A DNA stretch of 64,000 nucleotides from contig CP089463.1 in the NCBI GenBank assembly GCA_026636295.1, forward strand, positions 992,001-1,056,000. Direction: 5' to 3'. Positions 33,478-44,422 of this stretch are shown here, one piece after another. The translations under genes and the position numbers were made by a program. Within the stretch, counting starts at the first letter, position 1; each line of letters opens with the position of its first letter. The notes beneath the pieces were generated by a model. The model searched no databases and had not been told where the DNA came from. It saw only the letters and a list, made by a program, of their open reading frames with translations. This stretch comes from Medakamo hakoo (lineage: Eukaryota; Chlorophyta; Trebouxiophyceae; Coccomyxaceae).

Positions 33478-34332
33478 ATGCGCCCGGCTTCCGCCGCCCT
33501 GGCCGTCGCCCTGGCCGGCCTCCTCACCCCTGCCTCCACAGCCGACCTGGCCTTCACACTCGAACACAACCTGGGCCCAGGCGGCGGCTGGACCCGGGCG
33601 GGCCAGCTGGCCGGCGACTTGGGGGGCGCACTCACGGCCGCCAAGGCCGGGCGGGGCGTCGTCCCCGCCCTCACCCTCACCCGGTCGTCCACCAGCCTCA
33701 GCGCGGCGGAGCAGGAGTCGCTCTCTCGCCTCGTCGCGCGCGGGGGCATGTACACCGTCCGCGCGACGGCTGAGAAGGCTGACCCGGGCGCGACCACGTC
33801 TGTCGCCCGCACGTCTGTGCCGCTCCTTGCGTCCGCGCCTGCCGCGTGCGTGGCGGCCCGCGGCGGGGACGCACCCCTAAAACTGGACGGCGCGCTCACC
33901 CTGTCCACGCCAGGAGACTGGGCGAGTGAGCCGGGCCTGGAAGTGACGGGCCTGACGTTCGACTTCCACTCCCTGCGGTGTGGCGGCGGCGGCGGCGGCG
34001 GACGCGGGGACGGCGAGGGGCGCGCCGCCTGGGCGCCGCCGTCGACGTCGCCCGTCCCGCTGTGGTTGCCCGCTGCCGCGCCGCCTGTCCTGCCGGCGCC
34101 GGAGACGCTGACGCCGGGGAGGGCGGGCGCGGGCGCGGCCGGGAGCGCGGCGCTGGAGGGCGAGGGTGGCGGGGAGGGTGGAGACGAGAAAGGCCGGCCG
34201 GAACCGCCCAAGCGGTCCAACTGGATCTTCATTCTGCCGCTGGTCATGCTGGTTGTTAACATTCTGAATGCGGTGGCGGCGCCGCCGCCGCAGGCGCCGG
34301 GGCGGAGCGGGGCGGCAAGGCGGGCGGAGTGA
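33478..34332 (+). CDS. EMC10: ER membrane protein complex subunit 10
   Basis: This is a single exon of 284 residues. EMC10 is a type I membrane subunit of the EMC, which inserts tail-anchored and multi-pass proteins in the ER. A signal peptide ([20 protein letters not shown]) precedes a beta-rich lumenal domain starting [13 protein letters not shown] and including [14 protein letters not shown] Gly-rich linker leads to the membrane anchor, [20 protein letters not shown], and a short cytosolic tail; the Pro-Lys-x-x-W/F-IxPL-x-N pattern at the anchor resembles other EMC10 proteins. The middle is too divergent to be fully sure. A generic type I protein is the alternative. Confidence 0.68.
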   Translation: MRPASAALAVALAGLLTPASTADLAFTLEHNLGPGGGWTRAGQLAGDLGGALTAAKAGRGVVPALTLTRSSTSLSAAEQESLSRLVARGGMYTVRATAEKADPGATTSVARTSVPLLASAPAACVAARGGDAPLKLDGALTLSTPGDWASEPGLEVTGLTFDFHSLRCGGGGGGGRGDGEGRAAWAPPSTSPVPLWLPAAAPPVLPAPETLTPGRAGAGAAGSAALEGEGGGEGGDEKGRPEPPKRSNWIFILPLVMLVVNILNAVAAPPPQAPGRSGAARRAE

Positions 34333-34465
34333 AGGAGCAGTGTTGTGTTGCGTTCGCCTGGAGAGCAGAGAGAGGCCTGGGAGTGAACCCCATTGCACTC
34401 GCACCGAACATACACACACTCGGGACAACGTCGGACGCCGGCGCCGCCCACGCACCCGCACAGCC

Positions 34466-36307
34466 ATGCAGGCCGGCGACCACGCGGCTGAACCCGCCCC
34501 ATCGGGTGGCGACACCCTGTCCGCCCCGCCGGGTGGCGTTGCCGCGGGCGGCGCGGGCTTCCCGGCCTACCCCACAAGCCAAACCACGGGCGACACCGCG
34601 TCCACGCCACCCCCACCCGACCCGGCCCACCCGGACCGCTTCTGGCCGCTGCGCTGCTTGCTCGAACGCCCCGGCGTCGCCACCGGCCCCGGCTTTGAAC
34701 CGGCGGCCGAGTTCCTGCCGTTCCTGCGCACGAGCGCGCGCGTGCTCGTCGTCGGCGCGGGCGGCCTCGGCTGCGAGCTGCTCAAGGACTTGGCGCTGAC
34801 GGGCTTCGGCAACCTGGACGTCATCGACATGGACACGATTGACGTGTCCAATCTGAACCGCCAGTTTCTGTTCCGGTGAGGCGGAGGAGGGAGGAGGCGT
34901 GAGACGAAAACCCATGCCCATCGCCGACGACGGAAAAAAAAACGGACCCTCCCCACCCCTCGCCTCCCCCTCCTCTCCCCCACCACAGCATGGAAGACGT
35001 CGGCCGCCCCAAGTCCGTCGTGGCGGCCGCCCGTGTGGCGGAGCGTGTGGCCGGCGTCACCGTCACCCCGCACGTTGGCCGCATCGAGGACAAGCCGCTG
35101 GAATGGTGAGGTGGCGCGGGTGGTGTTTGTTTTTTGTTTTCGAGCGACGCGCCGGTCGACCCGCCTCCCTACCCCTCCATTCCGAGTCATTCAAGCGCAC
35201 CGCCCGCACCCCGGCCCACCCACCCACCCTCTTCACATGAAAGGTACTCCGACTTCCACATCATCGTCCTGGGCTTGGACTCCCTGGAAGCCCGCCGCTT
35301 CATGAACGCCGTCGCGTGTTCGTTCCTGTCGTACACGCCCGACGGCACGCCGGACTTGGCGACGGTCAAGCCCATCATCGACGGCGGGACGGAAGGCTTC
35401 AAGGGCCACGCCCGCGTCATCCTGCCGGGCGTCACGCCCTGCTTTGAGTGCACGCTCTGGCTGTTCCCGCCGCAGGTCACCTTCCCGCTGTGCACGCTGG
35501 CCGAAACGCCGCGGTCGCCCGCCCACTGCGTGGAGTGGGCGCACTTGCTGGAGTGGGGCCGCGCGCGCCCGGGCGAAGAATTCGACGCCGACAACGAAGA
35601 GCACATGGCCTGGGTGCACGACCAGGCGTTGCGCCGTGCTGCCCAGCACGGCATCGAGGGCGTGACGCCCGCCTTCACGGCGGGCGTGGTCAAAAACATC
35701 GTGCCGGCCATCGCGTCGACCAACGCAATCATCGCCGCGGCCTGCGCGCTGGAAGCCTTCAAGATCGCGACGCTCGCCGCGCCGGGGCTGGACAACTACC
35801 TGCTGTACATGGGCGGGGAGGGGACGTACTCCCTGACGTCCAAGTACGAGGCGGACCCGGGCTGCCCGCTGTGCTCGGCGGGCGTGGAGGTCGGGGCGGG
35901 CCCGGGCGACAGCCTGCAAGCGTTTTTGGAGGGCGTCGCGGGCACGCCGGCGCTGACGGAGCGGGCGAAAGGCGGGTCCCTGGCGGGGCCGTCGGTGTCG
36001 CTGGATGGCGTGCCCCTGTACGCGCGCGGTGCGTTTGAAGCTGACACGGCGGCGAATCTGGACAAGGTGAGCGTGGGCCGACGGGAGGAGAGGCAAGGGG
36101 GCGCGCGCGCGCGCACAAAAAAAAAACTAGCCCTAACCCCACGCTCTCGCACCACCAAAAAAACACACGCACACACAGACCCTCACGGAACTGGGCGTGT
36201 CCAACGGCACCATCCTGGTGGTCAACGACCGGTCCTTGCCCGCCCCTCAGCGCGTGCGCGTCAAGTTCCACGCGGGCGGCGACACGCCCATGGCAGGGGC
36301 GGACTGA
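34466..36307 (+). CDS. UBA3: NEDD8-activating enzyme E1 catalytic subunit UBA3 (ECR1)
   Basis: Exons 34466-34875, 34989-35105, 35244-36066 and 36179-36307 give 492 residues. UBA3 with APPBP1/AXR1 adenylates NEDD8/RUB and passes it to UBC12, which drives cullin neddylation. ATP-binding elements are [18 protein letters not shown] and [35 protein letters not shown] precedes the catalytic cysteine, Cys259 in [32 protein letters not shown] and the zinc-type CPLCSAG follow. The C-terminal ubiquitin-fold ends [13 protein letters not shown]. The first 60 residues are an added Pro/Gly-rich leader. Splice junctions fit: the first two split codons after two bases, the third is phase 0. Confidence 0.95.
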
Positions 36308-36454
36308 AGAAGCATGGCATGTGAATGGAGGGAGAGAGAGCGGCAGTGGTGGCGGTTTGCGCGTTATGGTTTTTGTTAGTCCAACGAAATGTGAGGAGAG
36401 CCTTCCGAAACCACACAGCCACGCCCTACCGCCCCCAGCCACAGGCCTCACCAA

Positions 36455-39400
36455 TCACTGCCCACCCCGCTCGACGTCCGGGCCTGGCGATGGCGCGACC
36501 GACCCGCCCCGCCCGGCGACGCGCGCCAGGATTGACGCGCCCAGGCTGGCGCCGCCCGACCCGGACCGGACGGGGCCGCCGCCGCCGCCGCCCGCCGGCC
36601 CAGGCACCACGCTCCCGCCGCGCCCGCCCGCCCGCCCAAACAGCGAGGAAGACGGGCTGGTGGCGGTCGCGTACTCCGACCCGGACCGCTGGCGGGCGCG
36701 GGCTGGGGAAGGCGCCGCCGCCGCGGCAGACCCGCTCGACCGCCGGCGCGGCCCGCCTGGGCTGGGTGGCAGAGAGGCGACGGCAGCAGCCGACGCTTCC
36801 AGTGCCGCCGCCGCCGCCGCCGCGGCTTTCTCGGCCTTGTCAGCCGCGGCTTCCGGCCCCCACTGCGCGTACACCTTTTGGAACGCCGCCAGCCGGCCCG
36901 CCGCTTTTTCGATTTCAGCCGCGCGCGCAGACGGCGCGACCCCGCCGCCGGGCCCGGTCCCGCCCTCGATTTCCGCCACCAACCGCCCGTGCCAGGTCAC
37001 CCGGTTCGCCCACAGGTTGGCCATGAGCGGGGCAAAAGTCCCGGGCACGCAACGGGCGACCTGGTGGAAGAGGGGCGCGACGACAAAGTCGATGAACGAG
37101 GCCTGGGAGCCGGGGAGCGAGGTCGTCGCCGCGTCCATCAAGGGCGAGACGGGCAGGCCCTCCCGCCGTTCGCGGTCGCCCTGCCCGAAAAACTCGGCCA
37201 GGACGCGACGGGCCCAGGCTTCGGCGGCGGGGAAGGGGCGGACGGCGTTGGAGATGTCGGCGCAGTGGAGGATGAGGCCCAGCAGGAATGCGCGCTCGTC
37301 GGGTGTGGTGAAGAGCGGCGGCGGCGGCGGCGGGGGGGGCGGGGGTGGAGGGGGGCCGAGCGGCGCCGCGGCGGCTGCGGCGGCGGCGGCGGCCGGCGGC
37401 GGCGCCTCCGCGGCCAGGGCCGGCACAAGACTGGCCGGCGATGACGACAGCGACGGCCGGCGCACGGCTGGGATGCCCGGGCCGGGCGGCGTCGGCGGCG
37501 GCGGGCCCGCGCCGTCGGGGCCGGGCGGCGGCGGCGGCGGCGGGGGTTTAGCGTCCCGCCCGCCGCCGCCCTCTCCAGCCCCGCCCGCCTTGGCCAGCGC
37601 CGCCGCGTGCAGCTCGTAAAACACCTCCACCCGCGACACCATGGGGAAGTGGTAGGTCATGTCCGTGTGCAGGACGGCGTGGATGAGGAGGAGGCGCACC
37701 TCGCGCCAGGCCGCCGGGTCGAGGCCCGCAAACACGTCGACAGCCGGGTTCGAGGCCGCCAGCGCGTACGCGCACGCGGCGTGGTGGTTTTCCAGGACGG
37801 ACGTGTCATTGTACGTGAGGGCGGCCGGGGCGCGGGTGGCCACCAGGTACGCGTTGTTCAGGCCCGGGTGGTCGACGTCGTGGACGAGCGCGGCCAGCAG
37901 CAGGGCCGCGCGCTCGAGCGGGGCGAGCGGCGCGACGGGGCGCAGGGCGTCGGCCAGGCGCGCGGCCGCGTGCAGGACGTCCGCCGCGTGTGTGAAGGCG
38001 TGGTACGGGTTGGCCCGGTACGCCGCCGCCACGGCGCGGGCGTACCGCCACAGCGGCCGGGCGTCGGGCAGGGGGTAGGCCGGCGGCGGCGGCAGCGAGG
38101 GCGGCGGCGGCGGGCCGTCGGGCGGGTCGGCCGGCGCGTACGCCGGCGCCGCGGCCAGCCCGCACCCGGGCGGCGGCGGGACCACGCCCGCCCGGATGAA
38201 CAGGGCGACAATGGCCGCGCACTGGGCGTCGCTGCCTCCCGCAGCCTCCAGGGCCGACATGTCAAAGGCCCAGTCGTCCAGGGCGGCGAGCGCCTCGGCG
38301 CCCAGCGCGCGCAGCGCGGCCGCGAGCGCCGACCCGTCGTCCCCAAACGCGTCGGGTGCGTACGGTGCGGCGAGCGCGGCGGGCCCGGCCGGGAGGGTGG
38401 GGACGCTCTCAGCGACTGGCGACGATGGAAAGGACGCGTCCGCCAGGAGGAGCGGCGTGACGGACGTGGCGGTCGCGAGCAGCGGTGGGGGTGGAGGCGG
38501 CGGTGGCACGCCCGCCACCCGCCCGCTCCCGTCTCCGCTGCTGGCCGCGACTGCAAAGCTGCCGCCGCGCGACGAGGCGGGCGAGGGCGGGACGCCGGAC
38601 CCGGACGACCCCGGGGGCACGCCTGGTGACGCGGCCGAGACTGACATGCCGCCCGCGGCCGCGGCCCCCGCGCGCGCGCCGACGGCGCCGCGGCGCGCGT
38701 CGGGCGCCATGGTCGCCAGCCACGCGCGCGTCGCTTCGTCCACGCCGTCGATCGCCAGGCGGCGCATGACGGCGACGCCGCCGCCGGCCGAGCCGCCCGG
38801 GCCCAGCAGGCCGCCCGGCCCGCCCACCGCCGACACGATGGCCGCCATCTTGGCGACGGCGGCCTCCATCAGGGCCAGCTCGTCGGCGGCGGACCCGCCC
38901 TGTCGTGTGACGGCGCGCGTCAGGAGCCGGCCCAGGCCTGGTGGGCCGCCGCCGGTCCCGCCGCCTCCGCCGCTGCTCCCGCCGCCGCCGTGGCCGTCGC
39001 CCACCGCGTCCACGACCGCGCGTGCATCCCGGCGCAGCGCGGCCATGACCCGTTCCACGGGCCCGACGACGAGGCGGGCGGCGGCGGAGCCCAGGCCAGC
39101 AGCGGCGAGGGAGACGCCGGCCACGACCGCCGCAGACAGGCCGAGCGACAGCGCGGCCGCCCGGCGGTTGGCGCCCGTCACGTCCAGGACGGCGGTCGCG
39201 CCGCCGCCGCCGCCGCCGCCGCCACCCAGGCCGTACTCGGTCAGGGTGACGACGTCCGCGGGGCGCGGCGGGACGGGGCCCAGGGACGGCGTCAGGTCCC
39301 ACGTCCCGCCGCCGCCGCCGCCGCCGCCGCCGCCCAGGGTCAAGATTTTGGGCGTGATCAGGCGCGGTTCCTGGACGTCCAGGAAGAAGGAGAAAAAGGC

Positions 39401-40927
39401 GGCCGCGGCCGCGTCCAGCGCGGCGGTGTCGTTGGAGGAGGCGGGGCCGGCCAGCGGCGCCAGCAGGGACAGCATCCCCGCCGGGACGGAGTAGGATGCC
39501 GCGTCGCGGTACTGCATGAACGGGCCGGCGACGACGGCCAGGACGACGATGAGGGCGACTATGTGCAGGTTGAAGTCGGTGAGGCGGGCGCCGATGACGC
39601 CCTGGCGGGCGGGCTTGCCCGGCGGCGGGGGAGGCGACGGAGGCGCATGCGTCGGCGGCGGGTGTGGGGGCGTCGGCGTCGGCGCGCGCGCGGGCGGGGG
39701 CGGGGGCCGTGCCCGCAGCCCCCGCCCCACCCACGCCACCACCCCACCCACCGCCGCGCCCGCGCCCAGGTGGCGCAGCAAGGCGGCCAGCCGGGCGGCC
39801 CGGGGCGCGACGACGGCGGCGCGCGGCAGGTGCCAGCCGCCGTCGCCGGTGACGGCCGCGCGCGCGACGCGTGCGCGCAGGAACGACAGGTCGGCGGCGA
39901 CGCACGCGGCGGCCGCCGCCTCCAGGCCGGCCTCTAGCCACGTGCCGCCGTGCGAGCCGCGGCGCCGGGCGGCCACGCCCGCCACACAGCAGGCGGACAG
40001 GAGGGCGAGGGCGGACCAGAGCCCGGCGTCCAGGCGGGCGTCGGCGGCCGGGCCCGCGCCCCAGAGCGTGGCCGCGTCGGGCAGGGTGAGGGACGCCGCC
40101 AGCGCCAGCGCCTGGAGCGCGGCCACGGCGGGCGAGTCAAGCGCCCGCGCGATGGCATCGCGCACGGGCCGGCGCGCGGCGGCGGGCAGGGCCCCGCCGC
40201 CCGCGTCCAGGCCGATGATGCGCGTCCAGGACGGGCGGCGTGGCGCGGCCTGGCGCGAGGCGGGGGTGGTGGTGGACGCCAGGCCCTGCGGCGGCGGCGG
40301 CGTCAGGCGACGCTTGCCGCACACCCACCGGCACGCGCCACCCGGCTCCGGGTGCGGAGCCTGCGGCGGCGGCGGCGGGCCGTCCGGCAGCAAAAGCGGC
40401 GTGGCCCGCGGGCGGAGGGAGGACTTGCGGACGGGCGGGGGCGGCGCACCCGGCGGCCGGGGTGGCGGGCGTGGGGAGGGCGGGACCGGATCCAGGGAGA
40501 TGCGGACGGAGGCGCGCTGTGTGTTGTGTTGTGTGGGTGGGTAGGCGGGTGGGTGTGAAAGAGAGAGCCCCGGATGGATGGACGGGCGGGCGAGGAGGCA
40601 CACACACCAGGCTGGTTGAGACTCCCGGCCTTCCCCCGCCCCCGCCCCCGGCGGTGCCGCCGTGTGCCCCTTCGCGCGCGCGGTCCCCCCTCTCACCTTT
40701 TTCGCCGGCGCAGGAGGCGGCGGCGCCACAGCCGCCGCCGCTGCCGTCCCGGCCTCCGTCGAGCTCAGGAACGCCGCGGGCGCCAGCAGCGGGGCCGGCT
40801 CAGCTGGGGAAGACGCCCAGGCGGGCGGCGACGCCGGCGGCGCGGCGGCGCTGGAAAAAACGCTGCGCCCGCTGCCGCTCGCGCCGCTGCCGCCGTCCGC
40901 GGGCGCGACGCGGGCGGGGCCGGCCAT
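36455..40927 (-). CDS. membrane 3',5'-cyclic nucleotide phosphodiesterase with possible voltage-sensor-like N-terminus
   Basis: Exons 40927-40697 and 40516-36455 give about 1430 residues. The N-terminal third has several hydrophobic segments, including a weakly S4-like helix near residues 315-327 with Arg about every third position (PRAARLAALLRHL). A helix at about 394-410 (IVALIVVLAVVAGPF), an outside loop of about 120 residues and another helix at about 530-557 follow, then a HAMP-like start (VVGPVERVMAALRRDA). The class I PDE catalytic domain has YHAFTHAADVLHAA, the metal-binding HDVDHPGLNNAYLV (His956), LLIHAVLHTDMTYHF and CADISNAVRPF. It should hydrolyse cAMP and/or cGMP at a membrane. 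Gly/Pro runs interrupt the catalytic domain after EVFYELHAAAL. The C-terminal 150 residues are low complexity. Confidence 0.85.
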   Translation of the reverse strand: MAGPARVAPADGGSGASGSGRSVFSSAAAPPASPPAWASSPAEPAPLLAPAAFLSSTEAGTAAAAAVAPPPPAPAKKVRGGTARAKGHTAAPPGAGAGEGRESQPAWCVCLLARPSIHPGLSLSHPPAYPPTQHNTQRASVRISLDPVPPSPRPPPRPPGAPPPPVRKSSLRPRATPLLLPDGPPPPPQAPHPEPGGACRWVCGKRRLTPPPPQGLASTTTPASRQAAPRRPSWTRIIGLDAGGGALPAAARRPVRDAIARALDSPAVAALQALALAASLTLPDAATLWGAGPAADARLDAGLWSALALLSACCVAGVAARRRGSHGGTWLEAGLEAAAAACVAADLSFLRARVARAAVTGDGGWHLPRAAVVAPRAARLAALLRHLGAGAAVGGVVAWVGRGLRARPPPPPARAPTPTPPHPPPTHAPPSPPPPPGKPARQGVIGARLTDFNLHIVALIVVLAVVAGPFMQYRDAASYSVPAGMLSLLAPLAGPASSNDTAALDAAAAAFFSFFLDVQEPRLITPKILTLGGGGGGGGGGTWDLTPSLGPVPPRPADVVTLTEYGLGGGGGGGGGATAVLDVTGANRRAAALSLGLSAAVVAGVSLAAAGLGSAAARLVVGPVERVMAALRRDARAVVDAVGDGHGGGGSSGGGGGTGGGPPGLGRLLTRAVTRQGGSAADELALMEAAVAKMAAIVSAVGGPGGLLGPGGSAGGGVAVMRRLAIDGVDEATRAWLATMAPDARRGAVGARAGAAAAGGMSVSAASPGVPPGSSGSGVPPSPASSRGGSFAVAASSGDGSGRVAGVPPPPPPPPLLATATSVTPLLLADASFPSSPVAESVPTLPAGPAALAAPYAPDAFGDDGSALAAALRALGAEALAALDDWAFDMSALEAAGGSDAQCAAIVALFIRAGVVPPPPGCGLAAAPAYAPADPPDGPPPPPSLPPPPAYPLPDARPLWRYARAVAAAYRANPYHAFTHAADVLHAAARLADALRPVAPLAPLERAALLLAALVHDVDHPGLNNAYLVATRAPAALTYNDTSVLENHHAACAYALAASNPAVDVFAGLDPAAWREVRLLLIHAVLHTDMTYHFPMVSRVEVFYELHAAALAKAGGAGEGGGGRDAKPPPPPPPPGPDGAGPPPPTPPGPGIPAVRRPSLSSSPASLVPALAAEAPPPAAAAAAAAAAPLGPPPPPPPPPPPPPLFTTPDERAFLLGLILHCADISNAVRPFPAAEAWARRVLAEFFGQGDRERREGLPVSPLMDAATTSLPGSQASFIDFVVAPLFHQVARCVPGTFAPLMANLWANRVTWHGRLVAEIEGGTGPGGGVAPSARAAEIEKAAGRLAAFQKVYAQWGPEAAADKAEKAAAAAAAALEASAAAVASLPPSPGGPRRRSSGSAAAAAPSPARARQRSGSEYATATSPSSSLFGRAGGRGGSVVPGPAGGGGGGPVRSGSGGASLGASILARVAGRGGSVAPSPGPDVERGGQ

Positions 40928-41132
40928 GCAGGCAGGGTGCTGAGCGTGGCCCTGTGTGCGCGCACACGGGTGGAGAACAAAGAGTGGAAACGCGGGCGCG
41001 CCGCCCCCCCTGGGCGAGGTTCGGTGTGTGGTGCGTGTGTGTGTGCGCGAGCGCGGGGGTGTCTCTACACACCACGCCACACACACCCTCCCACGCCTGG
41101 GGCCCAGGCACTACTCGTCACACACCCCTCGC

Positions 41133-43993
41133 TCACACGCCGCCGGGGCCAAACAGCCCGGCCACGATCGCGCGCGCGGCCGCCACGCCCACCCGCCGCG
41201 CGCCCGACCTCAGCTGCAGGGCCGCCAGCGCGGAGACCGCGCCTTCGCCGCCGGCGCCGCCGGCGGCTTCCACGAGCGCGACCAGCGCGGCCGGCGTCGG
41301 CGCGGCGCCCGTCACGGCGGCCGCCACGTCCGGCCCCACGCCATCCAGCGCCGTCAGGGCAACTCCCCACGCATCGCGCAGGGCGGGGGCACGGGAGGCG
41401 GACAGTGCAGACGCCAGGGCGGCCATGGAGGGCGGGTGCGGCGCGGCCAAGAGGGCGGCGCCCGGGCCCCGGCCTTCGTCGGGCACGCCCGGGCGGGCCG
41501 CCCCTCCACCGCCGCCGCCCCACTCCACCAGGCGGCCTTCGCACGCCCCGGCGTACAGCCCCACCAGCTCGTCCGTCAGGTCGGCGTACAGGCGGAACGT
41601 CTCGGCGGCGGAGGCCGACCGGAGGACGACCATGCCGTCGCCGACCTCCGCGCCCGCGGCCGCGGTGCAGACGGCCTTGTGCGCGCGGGCGGCGGAGGGC
41701 GCGGCGCCCGTCCCGCCCCCGCCGCCGGGCCCTTCCCCGGCCATGAGGACGCGGGCGTCACCCTCGACGAGCAGGGCGCGCGTCCGCAGCCCACACCGGC
41801 TGAGCGCCCACCGCTGGCGGGCCAGGCGCCCTGACCGGATGGAGTGGACGAGGTCGTCGGCCCGCTTCCGCTCGACGACCAGGTCCAGCGCGAATTCGAC
41901 GGCGGCACCGCCGGTGACGGTGTCGGGCAGGGGAGGCGCCCCGGGTTTGCGGCGGGCGATCCACAGCGCGTCGCCCGCGCCCAGCGCGCGTTTCTCAACG
42001 CGCGTGCCGCGCGCGGCCAGGGCTGCGAGCGCGGCGTCGGCCCGCTCCACGCCGCCGCCATACTGTTCACGGGAGTCGAGGATGAGGACGATGTCATACT
42101 CGGCCGCAAAGGGCGTGTGCGGCGTGGAGAGCGGTGGCAGGCGGGTCGGGGTGAAGGCGGGCGGGAGGGGGCGCAGCGCGCCTGGCTGGCGGTGTGGGGG
42201 ACGCAAGGGAGACGCGGCGAGCGTCCAAGGGTCGCGCCCGCTCCCGCCGCCCGCCGGCCGGGGCGGCATGGCGGGCGAGGGCGGCGGCGCCGGCATGGGC
42301 TGGGACAAGGGTTCGGGAGGCGGCGACGGCGGCGGACGCGGACGCGCCGCCTCCGCCGCGCGCGCCCGCCCCGGCGGCCGCGGCCAGGGGAGGACCACCC
42401 GCTCGATCGGCGGGCGGGGCGGCGCGCCGTCCAGGGCGCGCCCGCCTCCGCCGCCGACAGGGCCGCACAAGCCCAGGCGTTCGGCGAGCGGGCGGTCGAC
42501 GTCGTCGTCGGCCGCGGCCGCCTCGGCGGGCGCCTCGTTCTCGTCGGGCGCGCGGTCGCCGCCGCCGCTGCCTCCCTCCCCTCCGTCTCCGGTGCGGAAG
42601 CATCCCTCCCCTCCGTCTCCTTCCTCCTCGTCGTCGTCCTCGTCGTCCTCGTCGTCGCTGACCAAGACGACCACGCTGTCCGGCGAGCCCGGCGGCGCCT
42701 GCGTCTGCGACGACGGCCGGGGCGGCGACGCCGCCGGCGCCGGAGGTGGAGGAGCGGCGGCGGCGGCGCCAGCAGCTGCGGCAGCGCCAGCCTCCCCGCC
42801 CCGCTCCCCGCCCCCCCCACCACCTCCGACCGCCTCCTCCCACCCGGCCGGCAACGTGCCGCGGGCGGCCGCGTCGGCGCGCAGGCCCGCCGCCACGGCC
42901 GCGCCGGCCGGCGTCAGCGCGCACTGCAGCGGGGACGACCAGGCCGCCGCGTACGGCGGGTCCCGGGCCAGGAGGGCCCGAAACGACGCCCACGCCCCGC
43001 CAAAGTGCGCGCCGCCGCCCCGCCCGCCGCCGCCGCCGCGCCCGCGGCCGCCGGGCACAAACGGCCGGGCCCGGTCGGCGGGCGCAGCCAGGCCCACCCC
43101 CGCCAGCGGCCGGTGCGCCAGGCCGGACGCCTCCGCCCGGGCCAGCAAGTCGGCCTTGGTCAGGGACGGCGCGCCCTCCAGGTGTGCCTGGAGCAGGGTC
43201 ACCATGAACGCGTACGCCGCGGACCCGACGGACGGCGCGTAGGGGCGGGACGCGGCGCGCGTCCGGCCGCGTTTTGGGGGTGGGGTGGGGCCGGGCGTGG
43301 GGCCGGGCGCGGGCGCGGGAGCGGTGCCGCCGCCGTCGGGCTGCGCCGCGTCCGCGGCCGGCGCCGCCCCGGCCGCCGCGGCCGCAGCCAGGCGCCGGCC
43401 CTGCGCCAGCGCCGCGCCCGCCGCCGCCGCGGCCGCCGCGGCCGCCGCCCGGTCCGCTTCAAGTTCCTCTGCCGACGCGGGCGCCGGGGGGTACCGCGCC
43501 CACAGGCCCGTCGCGACGACGCGGACGATGGCGGCGCCGGCGCCGGGCAGGGCGCCCAGCCCGGCCGGGTCGTGGAGGCGGCGCGGGGCGGAGCGCGCGC
43601 CGGCCGCCGCCCGGCGCAGGGCGCGGGCCCAGTGCCCGCCTGGAGCCAGCGGCCCCACGCCGTGGGAGTAGGAGGTGGAGGGCGCGGCCGCGCCGCACTC
43701 CCGGTCAAGGAGTTGCCTGTGTGATGGATGCGCGCGCGTGTGGTGTGTGTGTTGAGGCGGAGCGTGCAGGTCGTGAGGCGCGCGCGCGAGCGCCCGCGCG
43801 GCGGCGGCATGCGCGGCCGTGTGTTTTGTCCCGCGCCGCCCTCCTCCCACAATGCCACAACTTACTCCAGGTACAGGACGAGCAGGGTGTTGGCCTCGTG
43901 TGTAACGCGTGCTGCCTGGGCGGCGTCGGGCTGGGCAGCCGCCGCGGCGGCGGCGTCGGCCGCGGCCGCGCGCCGTTGCTCCGCAGCGGACAT
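41133..43993 (-). CDS. MUS81: crossover junction endonuclease MUS81
   Basis: Exons 43993-43866 and 43716-41133 give about 903 residues, much longer than human MUS81 (551). With EME1 it cuts branched DNA and Holliday-type junctions in the nucleus. The first intron (GTAAGT donor) follows NTLLVLYLE in the N-terminal helix-hairpin-helix region. A winged-helix part follows (SVGSAAYAFMVTLLQAHLEG, LTKADLLARAEASGL). The ERCC4 nuclease domain has DIVLILDSREQ and the metal site VVERKRADDLVHSI; the C-terminal helix-hairpin-helix has ALTALDGVGPDVAAAV. The extra length is an inserted Pro/Gly/acidic linker that contains a SUMO-interaction-like VVVLVSDDEDD. The continuous frame across the linker is assumed intron-free. 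Confidence 0.86.
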
Positions 43994-44422
43994 TGCGCCG
44001 GCGACGTTTGCCGGTGCGCGCAGGGACAGCTGCTCTCCCTTCAGCCGGCTTCGGGTTGCAGACGGATGCTGGTACACTGTCGCCCAGTGGGAAGCGGTGT
44101 GAGGCCGCCTCCTGCGGCGCGCGCGCCCGCGTCGTTGGAGAGTGCGACACACTAATGCAAAGTGGGGTGGAGCGAAAAACACAACTGCTTTTTTGCCGTC
44201 TCTCCATCCACGCCTCCCCTCCCGCCGCCCCTCGCCGTCCCATCCCAGCACGCAACAAAAACCGCCCTCGCGCGCAAATCCCGGCTGGCAGGTGCAAAAG
44301 CGCGAGCGCTACTCGTGGGCGTGCACAGGCGGCAGTGGGAGGGAGTGGGGGCTGGAGGAGAGAGGGGGAGGGGGGGGGCACTGTGTGCTCACCCTCCGTT
44401 TTCCCTCCCCGCTCCCGCCCCC
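43994..44422. other. MUS81 promoter / NOT2 3' region
   Basis: Both neighbours are on the minus strand: the NOT2 stop is at 44423 and MUS81 begins at 43993, so this stretch is upstream of MUS81 and lies on the far side of the NOT2 coding end. It is mixed sequence with a G-rich patch near 44366-44380. I see no coding bias. Confidence 0.35.

Noticed and set aside
39610-39720. Possible in-frame intron in the phosphodiesterase Pro-rich stretch
   Set aside because: No plausible GT donor lies at its 5' edge on the minus strand, so I kept it as coding.
40240-43242. 1000-codon open frame on the plus strand
   Set aside because: It runs antisense across the phosphodiesterase and MUS81 genes and through their gap. 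Composition is Arg/Pro/Ala noise.
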